A DNA stretch of 57,599 nucleotides from an uncultured Roseburia sp. Its GTDB lineage: Bacteria > Bacillota > Clostridia > Lachnospirales > Lachnospiraceae. This document shows, piece by piece, positions 36,085 through 44,488 of the stretch. How positions within the stretch are numbered: position 1 is the first letter of the stretch; every line of letters begins with the position of its first letter. The stretch spans positions 1 to 57,599 of the forward strand of contig CAJUNX010000027.1 of the NCBI GenBank assembly GCA_910587865.1. Reading direction: 5' to 3'. Both the position numbers and the translations under genes were made by a program. Under the pieces are notes generated by a model, which had not been told where the DNA came from, did no database searches, and saw only the letters and a list, made by a program, of their open reading frames with translations.

Positions 36085-37358
36085 CGCCTATTTCCCATCA
36101 CTGACCAGACAATCTTCTCTTTTGGGACATCCATGCGAAGCAGGTCATCCCACACTGCCAGCGCAATCTCCAAATCCGCCAGCGCAATCACGATATAATC
36201 CCACTGTACAAGATGCAGTTCGTGTATCCCTCTGATATCATAATCATCCCGATGAATCTGCTCCGCGTTTTTATCGATCCAGAGCACCAGCTCACAATGC
36301 TCTGACAGCATGAGCTGATCATAATACTCTCTTCCCACAAGCCCCGCTCCATACAGTGCAATCCTGCTTCCGGCCCGCACCCTCTGAAACGGAAAAAGAA
36401 ACCTCCGGTTCGCAATTTCCGCCGCCATGCTCCCGGTACGAATACTGTTCATGAGAATCTCAAGCGGCTTTAGCATGCGCGCCTGCACGGCCTCTTTTTC
36501 CTCCAGCCACTCCCATTTTACCGCTTCGTTCAGATTCAGAAGGCGCTGCAGTACCCTGACATCATCCTTCATCCCGCACAGAATCTCGGACACATACATT
36601 TCATTGATCCGGCTGCAGGTGATCCGATGCAGCTTTTTTTGCCCATGCTCCGCCGAAAAGTTCAGATTCTCAAGCAGGCCGTCCAGCAAATCCGCCGCCT
36701 TTGCCGCGGAAAACACACCCCTCGCATGCGACCAGCGATAGCAGTAAAACGGCTCCTTTACGATACAGAACTCTTCCGCCAGCGTCATCGCCCTTACCAT
36801 AAATGGCGGATCCTCATAAATGCGCCGCAGTGGAAATCCGAGATGATTACGTTTCAGAAATTCCCGTTCATACAGAAAGTTATACTGATAGAAATCATAC
36901 TGGTAACGGTTGTAAAGGATCTTCTCCCCTTCTTCTGCCTGCCCTGCCAGCTCCCCGTAAATATTCTGAAAACTGACGCAGCCCGCGTCATCGTGATAAA
37001 ACAATCCTCCGACTATTTTTATCGCTGCATTTACCGCCGCGTGATACAGACGCTCCAGCGCCATCCCACTCATATAATAATCATCCGCGTCCATAAAATG
37101 CACATACTCTCCCGTCGCAGCCTCAAGCCCCCGATTCCTCGCCGCACCCGGTCCCTGATTTTTCTGCCGGATCAGCCGGATCCTTGGGTCGGATCTTCCA
37201 AGCTCCTCCAAAATCTCCGCAGATCCGTCTGTGGACTCGTCATCCACACAGATGATCTCAAGCTCTTTTAGCGACTGCCCCTGTATGGACTGAATACATG
37301 TCCTGATATAAGCGCTCTTATTGCAGACCGGAATAATTATGGAAACCCTACTCTTCAT
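36081..37358 (-). CDS. GT2 glycosyltransferase with C-terminal Rossmann-like module
   Basis: 425 residues. GT2 ~1-220: VSIIIPVCNKSAYIRTCIQS, DESTDGSAEIL, PGAARNRGLEAATGEYVHFM with DADDY. C-terminal module ~315-425: RIALYGAGLVGREYYDQLML, LVLWIDKN and YIVIALADLEIA. Overlaps the upstream sulfotransferase gene by 11 bases and the downstream GT2 gene by 4. Confidence 0.9.
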   Translation of the reverse strand: MKSRVSIIIPVCNKSAYIRTCIQSIQGQSLKELEIICVDDESTDGSAEILEELGRSDPRIRLIRQKNQGPGAARNRGLEAATGEYVHFMDADDYYMSGMALERLYHAAVNAAIKIVGGLFYHDDAGCVSFQNIYGELAGQAEEGEKILYNRYQYDFYQYNFLYEREFLKRNHLGFPLRRIYEDPPFMVRAMTLAEEFCIVKEPFYCYRWSHARGVFSAAKAADLLDGLLENLNFSAEHGQKKLHRITCSRINEMYVSEILCGMKDDVRVLQRLLNLNEAVKWEWLEEKEAVQARMLKPLEILMNSIRTGSMAAEIANRRFLFPFQRVRAGSRIALYGAGLVGREYYDQLMLSEHCELVLWIDKNAEQIHRDDYDIRGIHELHLVQWDYIVIALADLEIALAVWDDLLRMDVPKEKIVWSVMGNRR

Positions 37359-38571
37359 ACCACGTTCCTTTCAGACTCCTTTCAAGAAAATCCTCCAGCT
37401 CCCGTATGCTGTCCATATAAAAGCGGGTCAGCTCTTCTTTCGTCTCCTCACGCATCGGTTCTGAGTATTCTTCGTTCGTAATCAGCCAGATCTGATCTCT
37501 CACGGACTGCATCGAGGCAAACAATTCCACATCGCTCTCCTCCGTCTCTCTCATCAGCCCCATAATACTCCTGTTGATATAAGCGCATGCCAGATTCTTC
37601 GGAATCCGATCCCCCTCATTGATATGCGGCAGTGCGTCATATCTGCTCCTGTGCTGCCGGTCAAGCCCTATATATTCCTGAATCTCCTGCATGACTGCAT
37701 CGGGACGTTTTATCATGTCCTCAAAAACAACAATTCTAACCTGATCTTTCGGGTAATAATTCAGATATTCCCTGATATAATCCATATAGCAGAAGGTATC
37801 CTTCTCCGTCTCAAGTCGGACCCATTCGTCGAACACCTCTGGCGATATATTCTTATATTTCTGCAGATAATAAAATATCCTGTCATGAAAACCATCCCGC
37901 ATCTGCATACGAAACAGTGAGTATGCCGCTTTTACCGGATTTCTGACACAGAACAGCAGCCTGAGATGTTCCCCGAAATAATCGTGAACCGTTTTTGCGG
38001 ATCTCAGATATGCAGGTTCGATACCGCCGGTAATTTTTCCGGCCGTCAGCTTTGGCGGATAACTCAGACGAAGATTTCTATGCGCTGACGGCAGCCAGAT
38101 ATTATCTGCAAACATCGTCTCTTTCACATCCGGCAGAAACACATTCGGATTCTGCCTTAATGCCACATGCAGCGATGTTGTGCCGCATTTCGCAAAACCA
38201 CAGCACAAAAAATCCAAAGTAACCTTCCCATACTGACTGATCCGGCTCTGAATCAGATCATCCGAAAATAAATCTGCCAGCTGCGAGGGCGCAACATGTC
38301 TCTCCAGCTGTTCTCTGATTTCTTTCCGTACGCCTTCATTTGCCGCGGCAATCAGATACAATGCATCCGTGTACCAGTGATCACCACCCTCGACAGGAAA
38401 GACCGTTCGATCATCATAGTCACGGTTATCCAGAAACACCAGATCCGTCCTTCCCATACCTTCCAGGATCTCCTTACATGTCCTGCCCCATTTTCCCATC
38501 GGAACTATCACAATTTTTTCTGCCTTCGCAGTCAAAAGCCGCAGCCTCTCTTCTATCCAGTCCTGATCCAT
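37348..38571 (-). CDS. Sulfotransferase with N-terminal Rossmann-like module
   Basis: 407 residues from ATG 38571 (TTGGGAGGATTC upstream; the TTG at 38583 is part of that site). N-terminal module ~12-95 (KIVIVPMGKWGRTCKEIL, LVFLDNRDYDD, LYLIAAANEGV). Sulfotransferase domain ~120-350 with the PAPS 5'-phosphosulfate loop FLCCGFAKCGTTSLHVALRQ and a 3'-phosphate segment LLFCVRNPVKAAYSLFRMQM. Expected to transfer sulfate from PAPS to a sugar hydroxyl in the cytoplasm. An APS kinase at the right edge could supply PAPS. Confidence 0.88.
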   Translation of the reverse strand: MDQDWIEERLRLLTAKAEKIVIVPMGKWGRTCKEILEGMGRTDLVFLDNRDYDDRTVFPVEGGDHWYTDALYLIAAANEGVRKEIREQLERHVAPSQLADLFSDDLIQSRISQYGKVTLDFLCCGFAKCGTTSLHVALRQNPNVFLPDVKETMFADNIWLPSAHRNLRLSYPPKLTAGKITGGIEPAYLRSAKTVHDYFGEHLRLLFCVRNPVKAAYSLFRMQMRDGFHDRIFYYLQKYKNISPEVFDEWVRLETEKDTFCYMDYIREYLNYYPKDQVRIVVFEDMIKRPDAVMQEIQEYIGLDRQHRSRYDALPHINEGDRIPKNLACAYINRSIMGLMRETEESDVELFASMQSVRDQIWLITNEEYSEPMREETKEELTRFYMDSIRELEDFLERSLKGTWYEE

Positions 38572-38594
38572 GAATCCTCCCAAATGCCTTTTCT

Positions 38595-39686
38595 CTAGTC
38601 CGCCGTCGCAAAATCAGCCACAGACGGGCACCTGCCGCACTGCTCCCACTCTATCTCACAGCTGACACAGTGCCTGCAAAGCGGTACCTCCCGCTGTAAT
38701 GCGTCCAGCAATTCAAACCCGTTCGGACAATCGCTCAGCTGCATCACGCCCGCCTCCGGCAGATGCTGGTCAAAGGTCTCGTTAAACTGCCGCACATACA
38801 TCAGTGTGGGGCATCTCGCAATCCTGCCGTTCCAGATATTGACACACCGCTCGGAAATACACGTATGCGGATACCTGCTTGTCTCTGACAGGGACAATGG
38901 CCTGGTAAATTTCTGCTTCGCCTGATACGGCTGAATGTAATAGGTGATTCCGTACCGGTCCAGCGTATCCCGGATCCGGTCAATGATCTGATGCGTCGGC
39001 CTGTACTCCGATATCTGAACTGCTATCTCATTCTCTCTGATACATTCTAAAATCCCGGCGCCTAACTGCGGGATCAGCAAACCATTCGTCACTATCTGAA
39101 TATATGTATCAGGCAGGAGCTTACGGATCTCTGTTATGTACCGGTCAATATCCGGATTCAGGAACGGCTCTCCGCCCAAAATCGAAAAAGCCACAATATG
39201 TGGGATCTTTTCCTTTAAAGCCTCCACATCCCGGATTCTTCCTGCAAAATCAGGCTTCTCTTTTCCAAAGAGCGGCGAAAAGTGCGTGCATCCTCTGCAG
39301 TTCAGATTACAGCTGTCCATAATGTGCATCTCCACCTTAGGCAGGACACAGTCTCCCCAGTCACAGCGCGTGCACTCTGTTTCAATAAAGTCCCCGCAGT
39401 CCCCCTGGCTGTCCGCTTTCCCTTCAAACCGGTAAATCTCATTGATCCCCGCTCTTTTGAGTATGTTGTACGCCTCCGCCACAATCAGCAAATCTGCGAT
39501 TGTAATCACGACACGTACATCTTTATTTGAAATCCCGGAGACAGAATACACCGGATACCCATAAAACATGCCGGTTTTTTTGCTGTCAACAAACCCTTCC
39601 AAAACCTCCCCGTGGCATTCCCTGCCGCTATATGCCTCCAGTGCAGCCTTCCCCCAGTTTCCCGCTCCGTAAAACAACATACTCAT
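38595..39686 (-). CDS. Radical SAM protein with N-terminal Rossmann-like module
   Basis: 363 residues. Module ~1-100 (MLFYGAGNWGKAALEAY, EGFVDSKKTGMFYGYPVYSV, VVITIADLLIVAEA). Radical SAM domain ~118-300 with CNLNCRGC (CxxxCxxC) and SILGGEPFLNPDID (GGE motif). The C-terminal cysteines CRHCVSC and CGRC suggest an auxiliary iron-sulfur site of SPASM type. Substrate unknown; it could epimerise or otherwise modify a sugar, or modify a protein. ATGA overlap with the upstream GT2. Confidence 0.85.
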   Translation of the reverse strand: MSMLFYGAGNWGKAALEAYSGRECHGEVLEGFVDSKKTGMFYGYPVYSVSGISNKDVRVVITIADLLIVAEAYNILKRAGINEIYRFEGKADSQGDCGDFIETECTRCDWGDCVLPKVEMHIMDSCNLNCRGCTHFSPLFGKEKPDFAGRIRDVEALKEKIPHIVAFSILGGEPFLNPDIDRYITEIRKLLPDTYIQIVTNGLLIPQLGAGILECIRENEIAVQISEYRPTHQIIDRIRDTLDRYGITYYIQPYQAKQKFTRPLSLSETSRYPHTCISERCVNIWNGRIARCPTLMYVRQFNETFDQHLPEAGVMQLSDCPNGFELLDALQREVPLCRHCVSCEIEWEQCGRCPSVADFATAD

Positions 39687-40525
39687 CGACTCTGTACCTC
39701 ATTTCTCTTCCGATACATCCTGATACTTTCCCATATAACATATTTATAAGAGGAAAGCATATACTTCAAAAACGCGTTTCTCTGATTGCCATGCAGCAGT
39801 TTCGACGACTGCCCGTACTTATGAAAAATGCAGGTCTCGTCATTTAACTTTTCCTTCAGTCCCGCTTTCTGGCACCGCAGATATAAAAGCTCCTCCTCGC
39901 AGTACAGGAAGGTTCTCGGGTCCAGCCCCTCGTAATGCCGGAAATATGCCGGTGTCAGTAGCAAAATACAGCCCTGAATCACCGGAACCGCGCTGATCTG
40001 GCTCAGCCTCTGCTCCCAGAAGTTCTGGCTGAGCGGATGATCCCGATATTCCGCCCGCGCCGCAAAATAGTAAAACAGCGTGCCCGGAAATGTGACATAC
40101 CTCGGAATCATCCTCACCTTCGCATTGTCCCGCTCCGCAATCCTGCTCCCGATCACGCCGATCCCGCCCGTATCCGCCTCTGACATTTTCTTGAGATATG
40201 CGCGGTCCTCCATCAGCGTATCACTGTTGAGCAGCATCACATAATCTGCCGAAAGCCTCTCTCTCGCATAGCGGATCCCGATATTATTCCCCTTCGCAAA
40301 CCCGTAATTCTTTCCGGCACGTATCACGGTTACACGTGCTTCTTTACTGTATCGCGTAAACAGGCTCCGGTAAGATTCATTCGCCGACCCGTTATCAACA
40401 ATCAGGATATGATAGTCCGTATATTCCTGCCGCAATACGCTCTGCACACATTCTTCCGTCTCTTTATAATTCAGATAGTTTAATATTACGATCACGATTC
40501 TCGGATCTTTCTTATTCTCTGCCAT
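39683..40525 (-). CDS. GT2 glycosyltransferase (WbbL/rhamnosyltransferase-like)
   Basis: 280 residues from ATG 40525, which overlaps the upstream stop by one base (TAATG). Motifs: IVIVILNYLNYKETEECVQS, IVDNGSANESY, GFAKGNNIGIRYA, the metal-site-like LLNSDT, and a late CEEELLYLRCQKAG. This arrangement is that of GT2 enzymes of the WbbL type that add rhamnose or a related deoxysugar; the sugar cannot be fixed. Confidence 0.88.
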   Translation of the reverse strand: MAENKKDPRIVIVILNYLNYKETEECVQSVLRQEYTDYHILIVDNGSANESYRSLFTRYSKEARVTVIRAGKNYGFAKGNNIGIRYARERLSADYVMLLNSDTLMEDRAYLKKMSEADTGGIGVIGSRIAERDNAKVRMIPRYVTFPGTLFYYFAARAEYRDHPLSQNFWEQRLSQISAVPVIQGCILLLTPAYFRHYEGLDPRTFLYCEEELLYLRCQKAGLKEKLNDETCIFHKYGQSSKLLHGNQRNAFLKYMLSSYKYVIWESIRMYRKRNEVQSR

Positions 40526-41001
40526 TATACCTCGTACAAAATGTCTTCCAGGGAAATGATCGGGCAGTCTGCCTTCTGACACAGCTGATCTTCGATCTCG
40601 TCAAAAAAGGTAATCGCCGTCACTACAATCGCATCCACTTCCTCCAGCGGGTCGTCCATCGACACAACTTCCACATCCGCATACATCGTATCCGCCTTTT
40701 TGTCAATGCCGTAGGCCACCTGAATATCTGAATGCTTCAGTTCTTCTACGAGCGTCTCCCCCGCATAACTCATGCCGTAGACCGCAATCTTTTTGTAGCC
40801 GTTTTCCTCAAACCAGGACGCAAGGTTTTTTCCCTCCTGTTTTACCTTTACCCACTGATTCATCATCAGAAACAGCGCCAGATGCTTATTCGCATACTGC
40901 TGCTCCGTGTCGATCTTCTTCTTCGCAATCCTGCCTGTTGTAACTGCGCCTCCCGCGGCGCCTGCCAGTAACGATAATACTCCAATGATTCCTTTTTTCA
41001 T
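40525..41001 (-). CDS. Membrane-anchored stand-alone Rossmann-like module
   Basis: 158 residues from ATG 41001 (AAAAGGAGAAAGCATC upstream). One N-terminal hydrophobic segment (KKGIIGVLSLLAGAAGGAVT), a helical linker, then the same module as in the neighbouring enzymes: KKIAVYGMSYAGETLVEELK, VAYGIDKKAD, AIVVTAITFFDEIEDQL. There is no catalytic domain. First gene of a tightly coupled set running down to the DUF4422 gene. It could be a membrane dock or nucleotide-sugar-sensing partner for the fused enzymes; this is inference. Confidence 0.75.
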   Translation of the reverse strand: MKKGIIGVLSLLAGAAGGAVTTGRIAKKKIDTEQQYANKHLALFLMMNQWVKVKQEGKNLASWFEENGYKKIAVYGMSYAGETLVEELKHSDIQVAYGIDKKADTMYADVEVVSMDDPLEEVDAIVVTAITFFDEIEDQLCQKADCPIISLEDILYEV

Positions 41002-41098
41002 GATGCTTTCTCCTTTTCCTGATGTTCCTGTCTCTAGTGATAAAAAAAGATCCATGACGATAGTATCTCTCATGAATCCCTTTTCAATCATATATTGT

Positions 41099-41112
41099 GT
41101 ACATCCATGTAC
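41099..41112. promoter_or_regulatory. 14-bp palindrome upstream of the membrane-anchored module gene
   Basis: GTACATCCATGTAC (GTACAT-CC-ATGTAC) in the 177-base gap before the gene at 41001, next to an imperfect GATATATCATCCATGATATC. Possible operator; no promoter I trust in this gap. Confidence 0.3.
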
Positions 41113-41178
41113 CGATATATCATCCATGATATCAACCGTTATGTTGTATATCGGCTGGCTCAAAGCGATTCATAACCC

Positions 41179-42297
41179 TTACCCGTTTCCCCGGCTGCCG
41201 TACACAGCATCCTTAAGCGCTTTCAGATATGCATAGCCGTACCGTTTGTCCGGCTCCACATATGCCCCCTCCGACCACTCATTCCAGGCGTTCAGAAAAA
41301 TATACTCTTTTCCGTACCGCTCCGATAATTCCAGCATCTTTGTCATATGTTTCCAAAACCGCTGCGGTGTGCTTCCCCTGACAACCACTCCCGCCGCATC
41401 CTTTCGCGACGTGTTATCCCACCCCGCAAATACTCCCGGATATGTCTTCACGTCCTGCTTTCCTACCTTTCTCTCTATCCGCCGGCACAGGTAGGAGTAC
41501 GAGAACGTATTCTGTGTATATAACCCGTTGCGCAGACTCTTCCGATCCGTCCGGATCCCGTCAATATGCCTGCTTTTCCAGTCCTGCAGATATCTGCGCC
41601 AGGACGTATCGGTCCACAACAGGCTGAGCGGCTCAAAATCCATAAACGCATCGTACAATTCCGCACTCTGATCTCTGCCGTAGGACGTGTTCATTGCGAT
41701 CAGGCAGATCCCCGGTAATCCGTTTTCCCTTGCCAGCCTCTGCCAGACCGCAAACATCTGCTTTCTGCAACGGATATCCTGCGGCAGGTAAATCACATAC
41801 ACCGGCTTTCCGTCAATCTTTATATATCTCTCGTCCTTAAAGAAATCCAGCAGATAGTAAAAATGTGCCTCCCAGTCCGCAGCTCTGCCATAGTTCTGCT
41901 GCTGAAGCACGATCTTTTTCGTTCCCGCCCGGTACCAGGTCCGCATCCAGGACTGATTCGCCCAGATCAGACAGTATGGAAATGTCTCCCCCGACCGGTC
42001 CCGATAAGCTTCAATCGGTTTTTCTAACAGTTTCTTTCCGCAAAAATAATAATGATAGAAGCAGAATCCTGCGATCCCCGCCTTCCTGGCCATTCTCGTA
42101 TGCTTCTCCAATACCTTTAAGTCGGACAGATCATAATAATCTCCGCGGAACGGTTCTCTCGGCTGGTAATGGCCCGGATAGAACGGCCGGCCGCGTCTCA
42201 CATTCGTCCACTCCGTAAATCCCTCGCCCCACCATTCATCATTTTCCGGGATCGTATGAAATTGCGGAAGATAGATGGATAACACTTTACTTTTCAT
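41179..42297 (-). CDS. WbsX-type glycan biosynthesis protein, 1
   Basis: 372 residues. WbsX/GH99-like TIM-barrel protein of polysaccharide loci: IYLPQFHTIPENDEWWGEGF then TEWTNV, AGFCFYHYYFCGKKLLEKPI, LIWANQSWMRTWYR, and the C-terminal IFLNAWNEWSEGAYVEPDKR. Classed as a glycosyltransferase (Glyco_tranf_WbsX) although the fold is that of GH99 hydrolases. A second, diverged copy lies at 50344-51495. Confidence 0.9.
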   Translation of the reverse strand: MKSKVLSIYLPQFHTIPENDEWWGEGFTEWTNVRRGRPFYPGHYQPREPFRGDYYDLSDLKVLEKHTRMARKAGIAGFCFYHYYFCGKKLLEKPIEAYRDRSGETFPYCLIWANQSWMRTWYRAGTKKIVLQQQNYGRAADWEAHFYYLLDFFKDERYIKIDGKPVYVIYLPQDIRCRKQMFAVWQRLARENGLPGICLIAMNTSYGRDQSAELYDAFMDFEPLSLLWTDTSWRRYLQDWKSRHIDGIRTDRKSLRNGLYTQNTFSYSYLCRRIERKVGKQDVKTYPGVFAGWDNTSRKDAAGVVVRGSTPQRFWKHMTKMLELSERYGKEYIFLNAWNEWSEGAYVEPDKRYGYAYLKALKDAVYGSRGNG

Positions 42298-42403
42298 CCT
42301 GATTCGTTCCCTCTTCTATATCCTGATATGCGGGATTATTTCCCATCCAGTAGTCAATTCCGAGCCTTCTGCATGTCTGGCAGGAGCTGCTTTTTAACCA
42401 ACT

Positions 42404-43315
42404 CTATAGTTTTACCCACGATTTTGCGGCAATGGTATTGCGCTGACGATCCAAAAACCATTTCCGCGGTGCAACCACAATCTTGTCCTTATGCGTATTC
42501 AGCCACGCACCCCACCAGCTATAGGTCGAATTCGAAATAATATTATGGTTACAATAACTCATTAGCAGAAGCTCCTGCACATCTGTAAGCTCATACTGAT
42601 CGCTTACAACCGCCATCGGAATATCATAGGAAAGATTTCTCTTTACCCAGTTTACGTCATTTGTAAACACAAAAAGATATGGGCGGTTCAGCCTCTCCCT
42701 GATATACTCCAACGCCTTTTCATAATACTTCTTGTCACATTGATACATCACTTTTCTTATCTTTGGATCTGTAATATAATCTCCCCGTCTGATGTGAAGT
42801 GAAATCACATCATTTTCTTTCATAATCTGTTCCAAAGTTTCCGGAAGCTTCCATGGCTCTTTCAAAGAGAATTCCTTTCGTAATGCCGCTCTGTATGCTG
42901 CAAAATACTCCTCATTCTGATATAAGCCTGCGACATAGGTATGATCCCTGAGCCTGAAATGATCTCTTGAATAGTTGTAGTGATATCGATGCTGATACTG
43001 ATACTCCATATGACACCCGTATTTCCATAATCCCTGTTCTGACAGGCAGCTAATCACTCTCTGTACAGGTGTCTTCTCCGAAAGATAGTCCCAATGACGC
43101 AAAACATCTGGCGGCGCCACTGGCAGACTGATAGCAAACTGTTTTATATCCAGCGGCCGGGCGTATCTCACCTTATCATACGCCGTTACTGCCTCATCTC
43201 TCAGATCAACACAGACTTTGATCCCCTTTCTCTTCGCTCTCTCATTGAGCGCATATGCATACGCATACTCAAACATCTGGTTGCCCAGTCCTTCATAAAT
43301 CCGTACGACAATCAC
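42404..43315 (-). CDS. GT11 alpha-1,2-fucosyltransferase-like protein
   Basis: 303 residues from GTG 43315, chosen because GGGGAGG lies six bases before it and the family starts right before IVVRIYEGLGNQMFEYAYAY. GT11 landmarks: VISLHIRRGDYITD (HxRRGDY, GDP-fucose binding), YLFVFTNDVNWVKRN and NIISNSTYSWWGAWLN. Transfers fucose in alpha-1,2 linkage in known members; galactoside 2-L-fucosyltransferase is the usual name. GDP-fucose synthesis genes are not in the window. Confidence 0.92.
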   Translation of the reverse strand: MIVVRIYEGLGNQMFEYAYAYALNERAKRKGIKVCVDLRDEAVTAYDKVRYARPLDIKQFAISLPVAPPDVLRHWDYLSEKTPVQRVISCLSEQGLWKYGCHMEYQYQHRYHYNYSRDHFRLRDHTYVAGLYQNEEYFAAYRAALRKEFSLKEPWKLPETLEQIMKENDVISLHIRRGDYITDPKIRKVMYQCDKKYYEKALEYIRERLNRPYLFVFTNDVNWVKRNLSYDIPMAVVSDQYELTDVQELLLMSYCNHNIISNSTYSWWGAWLNTHKDKIVVAPRKWFLDRQRNTIAAKSWVKL

Positions 43316-43354
43316 ATGCTTCCTCCCCATCCTAAATCATTAGCAGAACATCTC

Positions 43355-44413
43355 TCACAGCATCTGTGGTTTTTCAAAGCAAAATAACCCATACCGGAAT
43401 TCCCCATTGTGAGGATCATGATCATATTTGTGCAGATCGACATGGTATTCAATCTTTCCTTCCGCCGCACAGGAAAACTCCACTAATCTCAGTCCGGCAA
43501 AGCTTTCTATAATTGTGCTCGCGAAAAACACCCTGTGCGCATTGAATTCCACCCGCTCCCTGCCAACCGGAACCGCCAAATATAGTTTCCCTCCGGGCGC
43601 AAGCTTCTTTTTTATCTGAGAAAAACATTTAAAGCAGGCCTCCGGATCCACCGGATCCCCGTACCGCCCCAGTCCGAAATGTTCCAGTGAGCAGAGCGCA
43701 GACAGGCTTTCGATGCTCCCATCCTCAATATGCTCCAGCAACGTCGCGTCATCGATCACCATGGAAAGCCCTTCCACCTCCACGGGAAGCGGGCGGATAT
43801 CGATCGCATTGACCAGAATCCCGGCGGACAACAGATGCGCAAGAAAACCGTCTACACGGCTTCCGATATCGTAATGCTCCCTTACCCCGCTCTGAATCAC
43901 AAGTTTCGCTGCCCACAGATCCTGCCAGAAATAATTTCCCATCGTCCCGTTTTCTGCAAAGCGATCTATCATCACCGGCCACAGATCCTCCTCCCGGATC
44001 TCAAAATTCTCTCTCTGATTCAGCTTCTGATAGCGCTCCCTGTCCTCCTCAAAGAACGTATGCCCGGTAAGGCCATACTCTGCCTGATAGCCGGTAAAAA
44101 TCTTCTCCCCCAGGAATGCTCTCAGCCCGGGCGGAATCTCCACATGTTCCGTCCATCTGCCCCGAACCAGGAACAGGATCTTCTGCATTTCGAACCCGGC
44201 TGCCACACACCATTCATGGATCTGATCCCCGAATCGGTTTGCAACCAGGATAAAATCAAATTCCTGCGGAATCTCCTTCGCACTGATCACCGGATAACCG
44301 CAGAAGCTGTCCTTCGATTTTTCTGTTTCAATGAAACCCTCAATCTCCCTCCCAAGGCCATCCTTCATCACTCGCTCTGCAATCTCACCGGTTCCCCAAA
44401 CCCAGATTTTCAT
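43355..44413 (-). CDS. DUF268 methyltransferase-like protein with N-terminal Rossmann-like module
   Basis: 352 residues from ATG 44413. Module ~1-85 (MKIWVWGTGEIAERVMKD, EGFIETEKSKDSFCGYPVIS, FILVANRFGDQIHEW). DUF268 ~125-350: NYFWQDLWAAKLVIQSGVRE, HYDIGSRVDGFLAHLL, SLEHFGLGRYGDPVDPEACF, LAPGGKLYLAVPVGRERVEF. DUF268 proteins resemble SAM methyltransferases (the final segment looks like a motif IV-VI region). Probably decorates a sugar. Confidence 0.85.
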   Translation of the reverse strand: MKIWVWGTGEIAERVMKDGLGREIEGFIETEKSKDSFCGYPVISAKEIPQEFDFILVANRFGDQIHEWCVAAGFEMQKILFLVRGRWTEHVEIPPGLRAFLGEKIFTGYQAEYGLTGHTFFEEDRERYQKLNQRENFEIREEDLWPVMIDRFAENGTMGNYFWQDLWAAKLVIQSGVREHYDIGSRVDGFLAHLLSAGILVNAIDIRPLPVEVEGLSMVIDDATLLEHIEDGSIESLSALCSLEHFGLGRYGDPVDPEACFKCFSQIKKKLAPGGKLYLAVPVGRERVEFNAHRVFFASTIIESFAGLRLVEFSCAAEGKIEYHVDLHKYDHDPHNGEFRYGLFCFEKPQML

Positions 44414-44488
44414 ATTCCTGCCCTTCCCTCGATTTCGGCACACATTCTGCCCGTATTTTCTGTACAAACGAAACGTAATCTCATCACT

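Noticed and set aside
41148..41174. Sigma-28 promoter before the membrane-anchored module gene
   Set aside because: The -10 GCCGATAT is perfect, but the -35 position reads TATG in place of TAAA; too weak to claim.
42298..42403. Short minus-strand frame reading CQTCRRLGIDYWMGNNPAY after the fucosyltransferase
   Set aside because: The two cysteines and aromatic run look protein-like, but there is no start codon with a ribosome binding site and no family I recognise.
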